From CAYSIX01 sp964431205 (GTDB taxonomy: Bacteria; Planctomycetota; Phycisphaerae; Phycisphaerales; Phycisphaeraceae), in the NCBI GenBank assembly GCA_964431205.1, contig CAYSIX010000090.1:1-14822 (forward strand): a DNA stretch of 14,822 nucleotides. Reading direction: 5' to 3'. Both the position numbers and the translations under genes were made by a program. How positions within the stretch are numbered: the stretch's first letter is position 1; every line of letters starts with the position of its first letter. The notes below the pieces were generated by a model. It saw only the letters and a list, made by a program, of their open reading frames with translations. It did not search any database and was not told the origin of the DNA. Below, piece after piece: positions 6,803 to 14,404 of the stretch.

Positions 6803-8200
6803 ATGAAGAGGGTTCACTGGTACTTTGCGCTGGGGCTGGTCGCCGCGACGCTGCTGGGCGCCGGCCTGCGGTTCTATAAGCTCGACGCGCCGAGCCTGTG
6901 GGCGGACGAGATGTTTCAGCTCCGCGACGCGGTGGCGGGTCGCTCGGCGGGATACATCGAGACGCGGTGGGGCATGATCCTGGCCGGCGTGGACGTCTGG
7001 AGCGTCGGGCCGGAGGAGTACCACGCGTTTCAGGACGCGGGCATGACCGAGTGGAACACTCGGCTCGGCGGCGCGGTGATGGGCATTTTGGCGATCCCGT
7101 TGCTCGGGCTGGTCAGCTCGCTTTATCTGGGCCTGGGCGGCGGGTTCCTGGTGGCGCTGCTGCTGGCGTTGAACTCGTGGCACGTGGAGTGGTCGCAGCA
7201 CGCGCGCTTCTACTCACCGATGTTCCTGTACTACAACGGCGCGCTGGCGTGCTACTTCGCCGGGGTGGTGACCCGTCGCGTGGGATTCCTGGCCGTCGCG
7301 ATGATCCTGGCGTTCCTGGCGGTGGACACGAAGCCGACGTCGCTGATGCTCTTCGGCGTGATCGCGATCGACCTGCTCGTGCACCTGGCGCGGAACCGCC
7401 GGCTGGATTTCACGACGCCGGCGATCGTCGTGCTGTTGATCGGCGGCGCGGCGAGCTTCGGCCATGTTGTGTACGACATCCTCAAGGAGCCGTCCGGCTA
7501 CGTGGATTTCCTGGAGCGCCGAACAGGCGTGCCGCCGTGGAAGGTATTGCAGTTCAACATTTTTGAGTCGAGCACGGTGATGGTCGTGGTCGCCGGGCTG
7601 GCCGTGGTGATGCTGATCGGTCAGCAGACGCGTACGGTGGTGTTTCTGGCGGCGGCGGCGGCGGTGCCGCTGATCGCCTTCGGTGTTCTGGCTTTCAGCG
7701 AGCACGTCGAGGTCCGCTACACGTTCATGAACCTCTACGGATGGATTGGGCTGGCCGCGATGGGGCTGGCGCACCTCTACCGTGTCGTGAGGCCGCACGC
7801 GGGAGTGATCGCGGGCTCCGTCGCCACGATCCTCGTGGTCGGTCAGCTTGTGGTCGAGGTCGTGACGTACTACGGGCCCGCGGCGGGTGACCGTTACCGC
7901 CATCGCGAGGCGTTTCGCTACGTCGATCGGCACCGTGAATCCGGCGACCCCGTGATCGCCATCGAGATGTGGGCCGGCCGTTTCTACCTCGAGGCCCCCT
8001 CGCCCGTCTCGCTCGACTATGACTTCCCCGAGTCGGTCGACGTCGATGAGGTGATGTGGTTCGTGATCCCGCATCACACGGTCTCGAGGATCACGGAAGC
8101 CGAGATGCCCGGCAACCTGGACCTGTTGCAGACCTTTCCCAATCGGGTTCCCTGGCCGTACTGGAACCTCTACGTTTACAAGTACACTCCGAAGCACTAG
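6803..8200 (+). CDS. GT-C-type membrane glycosyltransferase (ArnT/PMT-like)
   Basis: The 465-residue protein has many hydrophobic helices: the first at about residues 7-22, with clusters at about 90-125, 145-180, 190-210 and 270-340. A hydrophilic C-terminal domain follows (about 365-465). The first outer loop has R23-x-x-x-L-x-x-x-S-L-W-A-D35-E36, the acidic signature of lipid-phosphate-sugar-dependent GT-C enzymes (PMT/ArnT class), and a second E129-W-S-Q-H-A-R135-F-Y motif fits the same fold. Such enzymes transfer sugars from polyprenyl-phosphate donors on the outer face of the membrane. Donor and acceptor cannot be read from sequence. The ATG at 6803 is chosen because it follows a purine-rich GGAAGAGAG and starts directly at the first helix. 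An upstream in-frame start at 6647 adds a non-helical, unlikely extension. A GATACT at 6686-6691 is a weak promoter candidate. Confidence 0.8.
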   Translation: MKRVHWYFALGLVAATLLGAGLRFYKLDAPSLWADEMFQLRDAVAGRSAGYIETRWGMILAGVDVWSVGPEEYHAFQDAGMTEWNTRLGGAVMGILAIPLLGLVSSLYLGLGGGFLVALLLALNSWHVEWSQHARFYSPMFLYYNGALACYFAGVVTRRVGFLAVAMILAFLAVDTKPTSLMLFGVIAIDLLVHLARNRRLDFTTPAIVVLLIGGAASFGHVVYDILKEPSGYVDFLERRTGVPPWKVLQFNIFESSTVMVVVAGLAVVMLIGQQTRTVVFLAAAAAVPLIAFGVLAFSEHVEVRYTFMNLYGWIGLAAMGLAHLYRVVRPHAGVIAGSVATILVVGQLVVEVVTYYGPAAGDRYRHREAFRYVDRHRESGDPVIAIEMWAGRFYLEAPSPVSLDYDFPESVDVDEVMWFVIPHHTVSRITEAEMPGNLDLLQTFPNRVPWPYWNLYVYKYTPKH

Positions 8201-8273
8201 CGGCAAGCCGCGGGGGGACGTTGTAAGCGGATGCTCAGGGTGGCGACCGGGTCGCCGCGCCACATCGCTGTGC

Positions 8274-8279
8274 TACACT
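8274..8279 (+). promoter_or_regulatory. -10 element of helicase gene, predicted leaderless
   Basis: TACACT, preceded by GC, ends seven bases before the ATG at 8287. No Shine-Dalgarno sequence and no convincing -35 box are seen. It is the same arrangement as at hslV, rsmH, gcvT and trpS. Confidence 0.55.
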
Positions 8280-8286
8280 TGCAGCG

Positions 8287-8949
8287 ATGGCTGAGGCGAC
8301 GGTGCAACGACAGACGGGCGGCGGGCTGCTGGAGGGGTTGACGCCGCCGCAGGTCGAGGCGGTGACGCACGTGGAGGGCCCGCTGCTGGTCCTGGCCGGG
8401 CCGGGCTCGGGCAAGACGCGGGTGATCACGCGGCGCGTGGCGTACCTGGTGCGGGAGGTGGGCCTGCCGCCGTGGCAGGTCGTCGCGATCACGTTCACCA
8501 ACAAGGCCGCCGCCGAGATGCGCCAGCGCGTCGCCACGCTGGTCAGCGACCGCCAGGCCCGCGCCCTGACCGTCTGCACCTTCCACAGCCTCTGCGCCCG
8601 GCTGATCCGCGAGTACGCCGATCGGCTCGACCTGCCCCCCGGCTACTCGATCTACGACTCCGCCGACCAGCAGCGCGCCATCAAGCAGGCCCTCGACGAC
8701 CTGGAGATGAACGCCCGCAACTTCACCCCCGCGACGCTGCTCGGCTCGATCAGCAACGCCAAGAACGAGCTGATCGACGTCGAGGCGTACCGTGGCCTGG
8801 CGCGCGACTTCTACTCCCGCACCGTCGCCAAGGTCTATCAGCGCTACCAGCAGATCCTCCGCCGCAACCACGCCCTGGACTTCGACGACCTGCTGCTGAA
8901 CACCGTCCTGCTGTTCAAGCGGCACCGCGACGTGCTCGATCAGCTCTAG
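8287..8949 (+). pseudogene. PcrA/UvrD-family helicase, N-terminal part, ends at in-frame TAG
   Basis: This 220-codon part holds the first half of superfamily 1A helicase domain 1. It has the Q motif (LTPPQVEAV, about 18-26), the Walker A ATP-binding loop GPGSGKT (38-44), motif Ia (AITFTNKAAAEM), motif Ib (TFHSLCARLIR) and most of the 1B insertion, ending HRDVLDQL. A TAG codon at 8947-8949 then stops the frame just before the Walker B motif DEYQDTN, which continues in the same frame. Alone, this fragment would lack motifs II-VI and could not be a helicase. PcrA/UvrD proteins unwind DNA with 3'-5' polarity in nucleotide excision repair, mismatch repair and removal of stalled RNA polymerase. Whether the gene is truly dead, suppressed, or affected by a base-call error cannot be decided here. 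Confidence 0.8.
8947..8949 (+). other. In-frame amber codon interrupting the helicase gene
   Basis: Codons read CTC-TAG-GAC-CGC-TTC-CAG, with family-like sequence on both sides (VLDQL before, DRFQYVLIDEYQD after). One base change from CAG (Gln) or GAG (Glu) explains it. No frameshift or missing sequence is evident. Confidence 0.9.
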
Positions 8950-8964
8950 GACCGCTTCCAGTAC

Positions 8965-10614
8965 GTGCTCATCGACGAGTACCAGGACACCAACCACGCC
9001 CAGTTCATGATCGCCAACACGCTGGCGTCGCGGGACAAGAACATCTGCGCCACCGGCGACCCGGACCAGTCGATCTACGGCTGGCGCGGCGCGAACCTGC
9101 GCAACATCCTCGACTTCGAGACCCACTACCCCGACGCGAAGGTCGTGCGCCTGGAGCAGAACTACCGCTCGACGGGGCAGATCCTCGCCGCCGCCGACGC
9201 GCTGATCCGCCACAACCGCGGGCGCAAGCACAAGGGCCTGTGGACCGAGAACGCCGAGGGCGATCGCGTCCGCGTCGTCGAGTGCGTGGACGAGCGGCAC
9301 GAGGCGCGCTGGCTCGCCGAGCGGTTCCAGGACCTGCACGACGCCGGCACGCCCTGGGGCGGCATGGCCGTGTTCTACCGCATCAACAGCCTCAGCCGCG
9401 TCGTCGAGGACGCGCTGCGCGATGCGGCGATCCCCTACCAGGTGGCGCGCGGCACGGCCTTCTACGAACGCGCCGAGATCAAGCACGTCGTCGCCTACCT
9501 GCGCACCATCGTCAACCCCGCCGACGAGGTCTCGATGCTCCGCGTGATCAACACGCCCAGCCGAGGCATCGGCGACAAGTCGATCAAGGCGATGCAGGCC
9601 TTCGCCCTGGCCAACGATCTGCCGATCGACCGCGTCATCCGCGATCCCCGCCGCGTCACCAGCCTCAGTGCCCGGGCCCAGAACAGCGTCGCCCGGTTCG
9701 CCCGCCTGCTCGATCGGTGGCGCGAAGAGGCCGACCTCGAATCACTCGCCCCGCGCGACGCCGGCGAGCCCGAGTTGTCGCTTCGCGCCTTTGTCGAGAA
9801 GGTCATCCGCGAGTCCGGCCTGCACGCGCTCTACGCCGACGACGACGCCGCTCCCGACGAGGAACGCCTGGCCAACCTCGGCGAGTTCGTCTCCTTCGCC
9901 CAGCAGTTCGAGGAGGAGTTCGTCACCGAGCGCGCCGCGCCGAACGCCGACGGCGGGGCCGACGACGGGCCCGACACGGGCGCGGATGCCGATGATCAAA
10001 CACGCGCGGCACGCGCCCCCACCCTCGCCGAGAAGCTGCTGGGCCTGCTCGAGCGCGTCAGCCTCATCAGCGACGTGGACGGCGTCGATCCCGACCAGGG
10101 CGCCGTCACGCTCATGACCCTGCACGCCGCCAAGGGCCTGGAGTTCCCCGTCGTCGCGATGGTCGGCGTCGAGGACGGCCTGCTGCCGCACAAGCGCGCC
10201 CTCGAGGACAAGAACGAGATGGAGGAGGAGCGGCGGCTGTGCTTCGTCGGCATCACCCGCGCCATGCGCACGCTGTTGCTCACCCACGCCCGCTACCGCA
10301 CGATCTTCGGCCAGACGCTGCCCACCGTCGCCAGCCGCTTCCTCGGCGAGCTGCCCGACGAGGCGGTCGAACGCGAAGAGATCGAGGGCGACGAGGCGTT
10401 CGGCGGGCTGAGCGGTTCGGACCAACGTTCGCGCGCCCGGCAGCGCGCGATGGCGTTTCCCCCCGGCTGCGTGGTCGCGCACCCGGACTTCGGCGTCGGG
10501 ACCGTGCTCGACGTCGCCCCCATGGGCGCCCAGACCCGCGCCCGCATCCGCTTCGATGAGGTCGGCGACAAAACCCTGATTCTGCAGTACGCCCACCTCG
10601 AGCGCATCGGCTGA
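8965..10614 (+). pseudogene. PcrA/UvrD-family helicase, C-terminal part
   Basis: In the same frame as the N-terminal part, this section holds the rest of the helicase: Walker B DEYQDTN, motif III (TGDPDQSIYGWRGA), motif IV (LEQNYRSTG), the 2B region, motif V (LMTLHAAKGLEF) and motif VI (EEERRLCFVGITRA). A C-terminal Tudor-like domain follows (PPGCVVAHPDFGVGTV to LERIG), the RNA-polymerase-binding module of PcrA/UvrD. The full gene without the amber codon would encode about 775 residues, slightly longer than typical PcrA. A low-complexity acidic insert (about 9940-10010) accounts for some of the excess. The GTG at 8965 is only the first possible restart and has no ribosome binding site. A product starting there would lack ATP binding. 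All motifs remain intact, with no other stop or frameshift, so the lesion is recent or artefactual. Confidence 0.8.
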
Positions 10615-10694
10615 CGCGGTGCGGCCGGCGACGCGACGCGGTGCGCCACGCCGCGCGCCTCATCCTCGAACCGGCCGCACCCGATGGAACCCAC

Positions 10695-11393
10695 ATGACG
10701 CGGACACGGATCAAGATCTGCGGGGTCAGCGACGCCGAGACGGCGCGGGTGGCGGTGGACGCCGGCGCCGACGCGATCGGGCTGGTCTTCGTCGAGCGAT
10801 CGCCGCGGCACGTGACGGTTGAGCGGGCGCGGCCGATCGCGGCGGCGTTGCCGGCGTTCGTCGAGCCGGTGGGCCTGTTCGTGGACGCGTCGGCCGAGGC
10901 GGTGCGGCGGGTCGCCGAGGCGGTGGGCCTGCGGACGGTGCAGTTGCACGGGGGGGAGTCGGCGGGGGTGGTGGCGCAGCTCGCGGGGTTGCGTGTGGTC
11001 AAGGCGTTGCCGTTTGACGCGCAGGCGATCGAGGCGACGCTGTCGCCGTGGCGTGAGGCGGGGCTGTCATCGCCGTCGCTGGCGGCGATCCTCTGGGACA
11101 CGCCGCCGAAGCGCGGCGCACTGCCCGGCGGCGGGGGGCGTGCGTTCGACTGGCCCGCGCTGGCCGCGTTGCGCGAGGCGGGCGGGCTCGACGGCCTGCC
11201 GCCGCAGGTCCTCGGCGGGGGCCTGACGCCCGACAACGTTGCCGAGGCCATCCGCGTTGTGCGCCCGTACGCGGTCGACGTCAGCAGCGGCGTCGAGTCG
11301 GCGCCCGGCGTCAAGGACCACGAGTGCATCCGCGCGTTCTGCGAGGCGGTTCGCCGCGCCGATGCGTCGCCGGCCGGCGCGCCGCGACCCTGA
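10695..11393 (+). CDS. trpF: Phosphoribosylanthranilate isomerase
   Basis: TrpF performs the Amadori rearrangement of N-(5-phosphoribosyl)anthranilate to CdRP, the third step of tryptophan synthesis. The 232-residue protein is a beta/alpha barrel with the N-terminal KICGV signature; Cys9 is the expected general base. Further signatures are DAIGLVFVERSPR, VGLFVD, VQLHGGE, LWDT with Asp135 as the likely general acid, GGGGRAFDW, LGGGLTPDNV, and the phosphate-binding VDVSSGVE...GVKD. The ATG at 10695 puts KICG at residue 7, as is normal; an in-frame GTG at 10641 would add 18 unneeded residues. There is no clear Shine-Dalgarno sequence or -10 box. With an 80-base gap after the helicase gene, co-transcription is possible. 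Other trp biosynthesis genes are not adjacent. Confidence 0.95.
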   Translation: MTRTRIKICGVSDAETARVAVDAGADAIGLVFVERSPRHVTVERARPIAAALPAFVEPVGLFVDASAEAVRRVAEAVGLRTVQLHGGESAGVVAQLAGLRVVKALPFDAQAIEATLSPWREAGLSSPSLAAILWDTPPKRGALPGGGGRAFDWPALAALREAGGLDGLPPQVLGGGLTPDNVAEAIRVVRPYAVDVSSGVESAPGVKDHECIRAFCEAVRRADASPAGAPRP

Positions 11394-11512
11394 CGCCTGC
11401 ACGGCACACCCGTGCGACGCTCTCGTGCGAAACGTCAACGCCGGCCCCCACGCGGATCAAACGCTCGTCGCTTTCTCACCGGTCGCTTGTTCCGATCGCG
11501 AGGCGCGCGCGT

Positions 11513-11518
11513 TAGGAT
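11513..11518 (+). promoter_or_regulatory. -10 element of PHP-domain gene
   Basis: TAGGAT lies 17 bases after a weak TTCCGA (11490-11495). The predicted transcript start is near 11525, giving a leader of about 35 bases that holds a ribosome binding site, unlike the leaderless candidates elsewhere in the window. Confidence 0.4.
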
Positions 11519-11544
11519 GCATCCGTCATCAGCGCCCCGGATCG

Positions 11545-11551
11545 AAGGGAG
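11545..11551 (+). promoter_or_regulatory. Ribosome binding site of PHP-domain gene
   Basis: AAGGGAG with 8 bases to the ATG at 11560 is the strongest Shine-Dalgarno sequence in the window. It fixes the start and excludes the much longer upstream reading frame, which overlaps trpF. Confidence 0.75.
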
Positions 11552-11559
11552 ATCACACC

Positions 11560-12930
11560 ATGCATGAGATCACACGTACATCGCGCCGGGCCGGCGTGTT
11601 CGCGGGACTGCTGGCCGCGTTTGTCCTGGTTCATCACGCCGGCCACGCCTTCGCTGATGAGCCACAACCCCGCTGGTACAAGGGCAACACGCACACGCAC
11701 TCGCTCTGGTCCGACGGCAACGACTTCCCCGAGATGATCATCGACTGGTACAAACAAAACGGCTACGACTTCCTGGCGCTGTCGGACCACAACATCCTCG
11801 CCGAGGGCGAGAAGTGGATGGCCGTCTCGGCGATCCAGAAGCGCGTGCGCGGGCCGCAGCGCGACGTCGTCGCCCGCTACGTCGCGCGCTTCGGCGAGGA
11901 CTGGGTCGAGACACGCGAGCACGACGGCGAATCGCAGGTCCGACTCAAGACGCTCGCCGAGTTCCGCCCGCTGTTCGAGGAGCCCGGCCGGTTTCTGCTC
12001 ATCCAGGCCGAGGAGATCACCGATCGTTACGAGCGCAAACCCGTGCACCTCAACGCGCTGAACCTCCAGAAGCTCATCCCGCCTCAGGGCGGCTCGTCGG
12101 TCCGCGACACCATGCGCCGCAACCTGCTCGCGGGCATCCGGCACGAGCAAAAGATCGGCGAGCCCGTGCTCGTGCACCTGAACCACCCCAACTTCGGCTG
12201 GGGCATCACCGCCGAGGACATGGCCCACGTGCTCGAGGAGGACTTCTTCGAGGTGTACAACGGGCACCCCGGCGTCCGCCACTTCGGCGACGACTACCGC
12301 CCCGGCGACGAACGCCTCTGGGACATCGCCAACACCATCCGCCTCGGCGAGCTCGGCGCCCCGCCGCTCTACGGCGTCGCCACCGACGACTCGCACCACT
12401 ACCACGGCGGGCCCGTCTCCTCCGGCAAGGGATGGATCATGGTCCACGCCGATGAGCTCACCCCCGCCGCCATCATCACGGCCATGCGCCGCGGCGCGTT
12501 TTACGGCTCCTCCGGCATCACCCTCCGCGACGTCCGCTTCGACCCCGACGCCGGCACCCTCACCATCGCGATCGACCCCGAGCCCGGCGAAACCTACACC
12601 ACCACCTTCTACGGCACCGAGGTCGGCTACGACCGCACGACGCGACCCCGCGTCGACGGCGAGGGCAACCAGCTCGACGCCACCCGCCAGTACGCCCCCG
12701 AGGTCGGCGCCGAGCTGGCGAAGGTCACCGGCACCACCGCGGTCTATCGCCTCACCGGACGCGAGCTGTACGTTCGCGCGACCGTCCGCTCCGATCAGCC
12801 GCCGGTCAACCCCTCCTACGAGAACGAGGTCAAGCGCGCTTGGACGCAGCCGGTCGGCTGGACGCGGCACGTCGACGACATGGGTGTCTCCCGCCTCGAC
12901 GCCCGCGAGCCGTACGCCCCACGCCCGTGA
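11560..12930 (+). CDS. Secreted PHP-domain metallohydrolase (CehA/McbA-like)
   Basis: The 456-residue precursor has an N-terminal signal peptide: TSRR then a hydrophobic core (11-24) and a GHAFA/DE cleavage site after residue 32. The twin arginine lacks a full Tat consensus, so Sec or Tat cannot be chosen. The mature protein opens with the PHP metal-binding signature N-T-H45-T-H47-S-L-W-S-D-G, followed by L-S75-D-H77-N, an AEEIT acidic site, H206-L-N-H209-P-N, NGHPG, and D276-D-S-H279-H. These are expected ligands of a di- or trinuclear metal centre. PHP enzymes hydrolyse phosphoesters or related bonds; related secreted proteins are often labelled CehA/McbA hydrolases. The C-terminal quarter resembles a beta-rich domain. 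The substrate is unknown. The gene has its own promoter and is followed by the palindromic repeat array, whose first hairpin begins 30 bases after the stop. Confidence 0.87.
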   Translation: MHEITRTSRRAGVFAGLLAAFVLVHHAGHAFADEPQPRWYKGNTHTHSLWSDGNDFPEMIIDWYKQNGYDFLALSDHNILAEGEKWMAVSAIQKRVRGPQRDVVARYVARFGEDWVETREHDGESQVRLKTLAEFRPLFEEPGRFLLIQAEEITDRYERKPVHLNALNLQKLIPPQGGSSVRDTMRRNLLAGIRHEQKIGEPVLVHLNHPNFGWGITAEDMAHVLEEDFFEVYNGHPGVRHFGDDYRPGDERLWDIANTIRLGELGAPPLYGVATDDSHHYHGGPVSSGKGWIMVHADELTPAAIITAMRRGAFYGSSGITLRDVRFDPDAGTLTIAIDPEPGETYTTTFYGTEVGYDRTTRPRVDGEGNQLDATRQYAPEVGAELAKVTGTTAVYRLTGRELYVRATVRSDQPPVNPSYENEVKRAWTQPVGWTRHVDDMGVSRLDAREPYAPRP

Positions 12931-12955
12931 CACGGCGACACATAGACAGACGCGC

Positions 12956-13083
12956 GATGCCACGGCTTGGCTCCAAGCCAGGCCGTGAGCGGGCGGCGTG
13001 GGTCGAGCATGGGCGCGTCGTTCGGCCGCCGGTGACGTGACGCCGCTCCGCACGGCTTGACCTACCGGTCAAGCCGTGGCATC
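12956..13083 (+). repeat. Palindromic repeat doublet A1
   Basis: This 128-bp element starts GATGCCACGGCTTGG and ends CAAGCCGTGGCATC, so its ends are inverted copies. It contains two hairpins: one at 12961-12987 (arms CACGGCTTGGCT, one G·T pair) and one at 13051-13078 (12-bp perfect arms CACGGCTTGACC, loop TACC). A 63-base spacer separates them. Each hairpin carries a GATGCC/GGCATC extension only on its outer side, as in paired REP elements. Confidence 0.9.
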
Positions 13084-13119
13084 AGCGAGTGGGTCCCTCG
13101 TCGGATCTGCGCCCCGGAC

Positions 13120-13247
13120 GATGCCACGGCTTGGCTTCAAGCCAAGCCGTGAGCGGGCGGCGTGGGTCGGGCATGGGCGCGTCGTTCGGCCGCCGGTGAC
13201 GTGACGCCGCTCCACACGGCTTGATCTACCGGTCAAGCCGTGGCATC
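13120..13247 (+). repeat. Palindromic repeat doublet A2
   Basis: This is the second 128-bp copy. Its hairpins lie at 13125-13151 (arms perfectly complementary around a single central C) and 13215-13242. In the second hairpin one C-G pair of copy A1 has become a T·G wobble, so pairing is kept despite the change. Confidence 0.9.
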
Positions 13248-13283
13248 AGCGAGTGGGTCCCTCGTCGGATCTGCGCCCCGGAC

Positions 13284-13315
13284 GATGCCACGGCTTGGCT
13301 TCAAGCCAAGCCGTG
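13284..13315 (+). repeat. Solo palindrome A3 (half doublet)
   Basis: A GATG-headed hairpin (arms at 13289-13315) is identical to that of doublet A2. Its partner hairpin is missing because the third tandem unit is truncated. It lies about 100 bases before the trpS promoter. Confidence 0.88.
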
Positions 13316-13392
13316 AGCGGGCGGCGTGGGTCGGGCACCCGCGCGTCACGCGATCATCGGTGACGCGGCCCCGCGACCCCCGTGACTTACCG

Positions 13393-13422
13393 GCGACACC
13401 CCTCCCACGCACTCGCTACGAT
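13393..13422 (+). promoter_or_regulatory. trpS promoter, predicted leaderless
   Basis: GCGACA (13393-13398, partial -35 match), an 18-base spacer and TACGAT (13417-13422) precede the ATG at 13430 by seven bases. There is no Shine-Dalgarno sequence. No T-box leader can fit, so tryptophan-dependent antitermination at this gene is unlikely. Confidence 0.55.
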
Positions 13423-13429
13423 GCCCCGC

Positions 13430-14404
13430 ATGAAACGGGTGCTCTCCGGCATTCAGCCGTCCGGCCAGCTGCACCTGGGCAACTACGCCGGCGCCATCCG
13501 GCAGTTCGTCGAGATGCAGGCCGATCACGAGATGTTCGTCTTCGTCGCCTCCTACCACGCCCTGACCAGCGTCCGCGACCCCGAACGCCTGCGCGCCAAC
13601 GTCCGTCAGGCCGTCGTCGACCACCTGGCCTTCGGGCTCGACCCCGAGCGGCCCAACGTCCACCTCTATCGCCAGCAGGACGTGCCCCAGGTCACCGAGC
13701 TGGCCTGGCTGCTCGGCTGCGTCTGCCCCAAGAGCCTGATGGACAAGGCCACCGCCTTCAAGGACAAGGTCGCCCGCGGGCTGCAGGCCTCGATCGGCCT
13801 GTACACCTACCCGATCCTCCAGGCCGCCGACATCCTCAGCGTCGACGCCGACGTCGTCCCCGTCGGGCAGGACCAGAAGCAGAACCTCGAGATCACCCGC
13901 GACCTGGCCGAGAGCTTCAACCGCCAGTACGGCCAGGTGTTCAAGCTCCCGCAGATGCAGTTGCGCGCCGAGGCCGGCGTGCTCCCGGGACTCGACGGGC
14001 AGAAGATGTCCAAGAGCTACGGCAACGACATCGACCCGTTCATGCCCGAGAAGCCGCTTCGCAAGCGCGTCATGAAGATCGTGACCGACTCGACGCCCGT
14101 CGAGGAACCGAAGGATCCCGAGACGTGCACGGTGTTCCGGATCTATCGCGGGCTGGCCGGCGCCGACGATCCGCGCACCGCCTCGCTGGCCGAGCGTTAC
14201 CGCGCCGGCGGGATGGGCTACGGCGAGGCGAAGCAGGCGTTGTACGAGCTGATCCTCGACCACTTCGCCGACGCCCGGCGGCGACGCGACGAGCTGATGA
14301 AGGACCCGGGCTACATCGATCGGGTGCTGGAGCGTGGCGCGGCGGCCGCGCGCGAGCAGATCGAGGCCGTGACGAAACGCGCCCGCGACGCCGCGGGGCT
14401 GTAG
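13430..14404 (+). CDS. trpS: Tryptophan–tRNA ligase
   Basis: TrpRS charges tRNA-Trp with tryptophan, using ATP, in the cytoplasm. The 324-residue protein is of normal family length. It begins MKRVLSGIQPSGQLHLGNYAG, where H15-L-G-N corresponds to the class I HIGH motif. Later features are CVCPKSLMDKATAFKDK, YPILQAADIL, VPVGQDQKQNLE and K192-M-S-K-S-Y-G-N, the KMSKS loop. An in-frame ATG at 13421 would add MPR. It overlaps the predicted -10 box, so the second ATG is preferred and also gives the standard N-terminus. The gene stands alone, bracketed by palindromic repeat arrays in opposite orientation. It is not in an operon with trpF. Confidence 0.97.
   Translation: MKRVLSGIQPSGQLHLGNYAGAIRQFVEMQADHEMFVFVASYHALTSVRDPERLRANVRQAVVDHLAFGLDPERPNVHLYRQQDVPQVTELAWLLGCVCPKSLMDKATAFKDKVARGLQASIGLYTYPILQAADILSVDADVVPVGQDQKQNLEITRDLAESFNRQYGQVFKLPQMQLRAEAGVLPGLDGQKMSKSYGNDIDPFMPEKPLRKRVMKIVTDSTPVEEPKDPETCTVFRIYRGLAGADDPRTASLAERYRAGGMGYGEAKQALYELILDHFADARRRRDELMKDPGYIDRVLERGAAAAREQIEAVTKRARDAAGL

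Larger units (their letters stand above)
12957..13337 (+). repeat. 164-bp tandem repeat array upstream of trpS
   Basis: Units begin at 12957, 13121 and 13285. The first two are complete and differ at only five positions, all transitions; the third is cut after about 53 bases. Each unit holds one hairpin doublet plus a 36-base linker. The array fills most of the 499-base gap between the PHP gene and trpS. No protein gene is supported there, although an open frame runs through the repeats. Confidence 0.93.

Noticed and set aside
8947..8949. Reassignment of TAG to an amino acid in this organism
   Set aside because: TAG is used as the normal final codon of hslV, the glycosyltransferase gene and trpS, so a general code change is not supported.
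8197..9486. 429-codon minus-strand frame opposite the helicase gene
   Set aside because: This is again an antisense shadow of a GC-rich gene, with composition bias and no recognisable domain.
10641..10694. GTG start of trpF at 10641
   Set aside because: It adds 18 residues before the canonical N-terminus; the ATG at 10695 places the KICG motif at the standard position.
11239..11559. Upstream in-frame extension of the PHP gene
   Set aside because: It overlaps trpF and lacks a ribosome binding site, whereas the ATG at 11560 has AAGGGAG at ideal spacing and leads straight into a signal peptide.
12956..13337. CRISPR array
   Set aside because: The repeats are palindrome doublets in 164-bp near-identical units. 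There are no short unique spacers of constant length and no cas genes.
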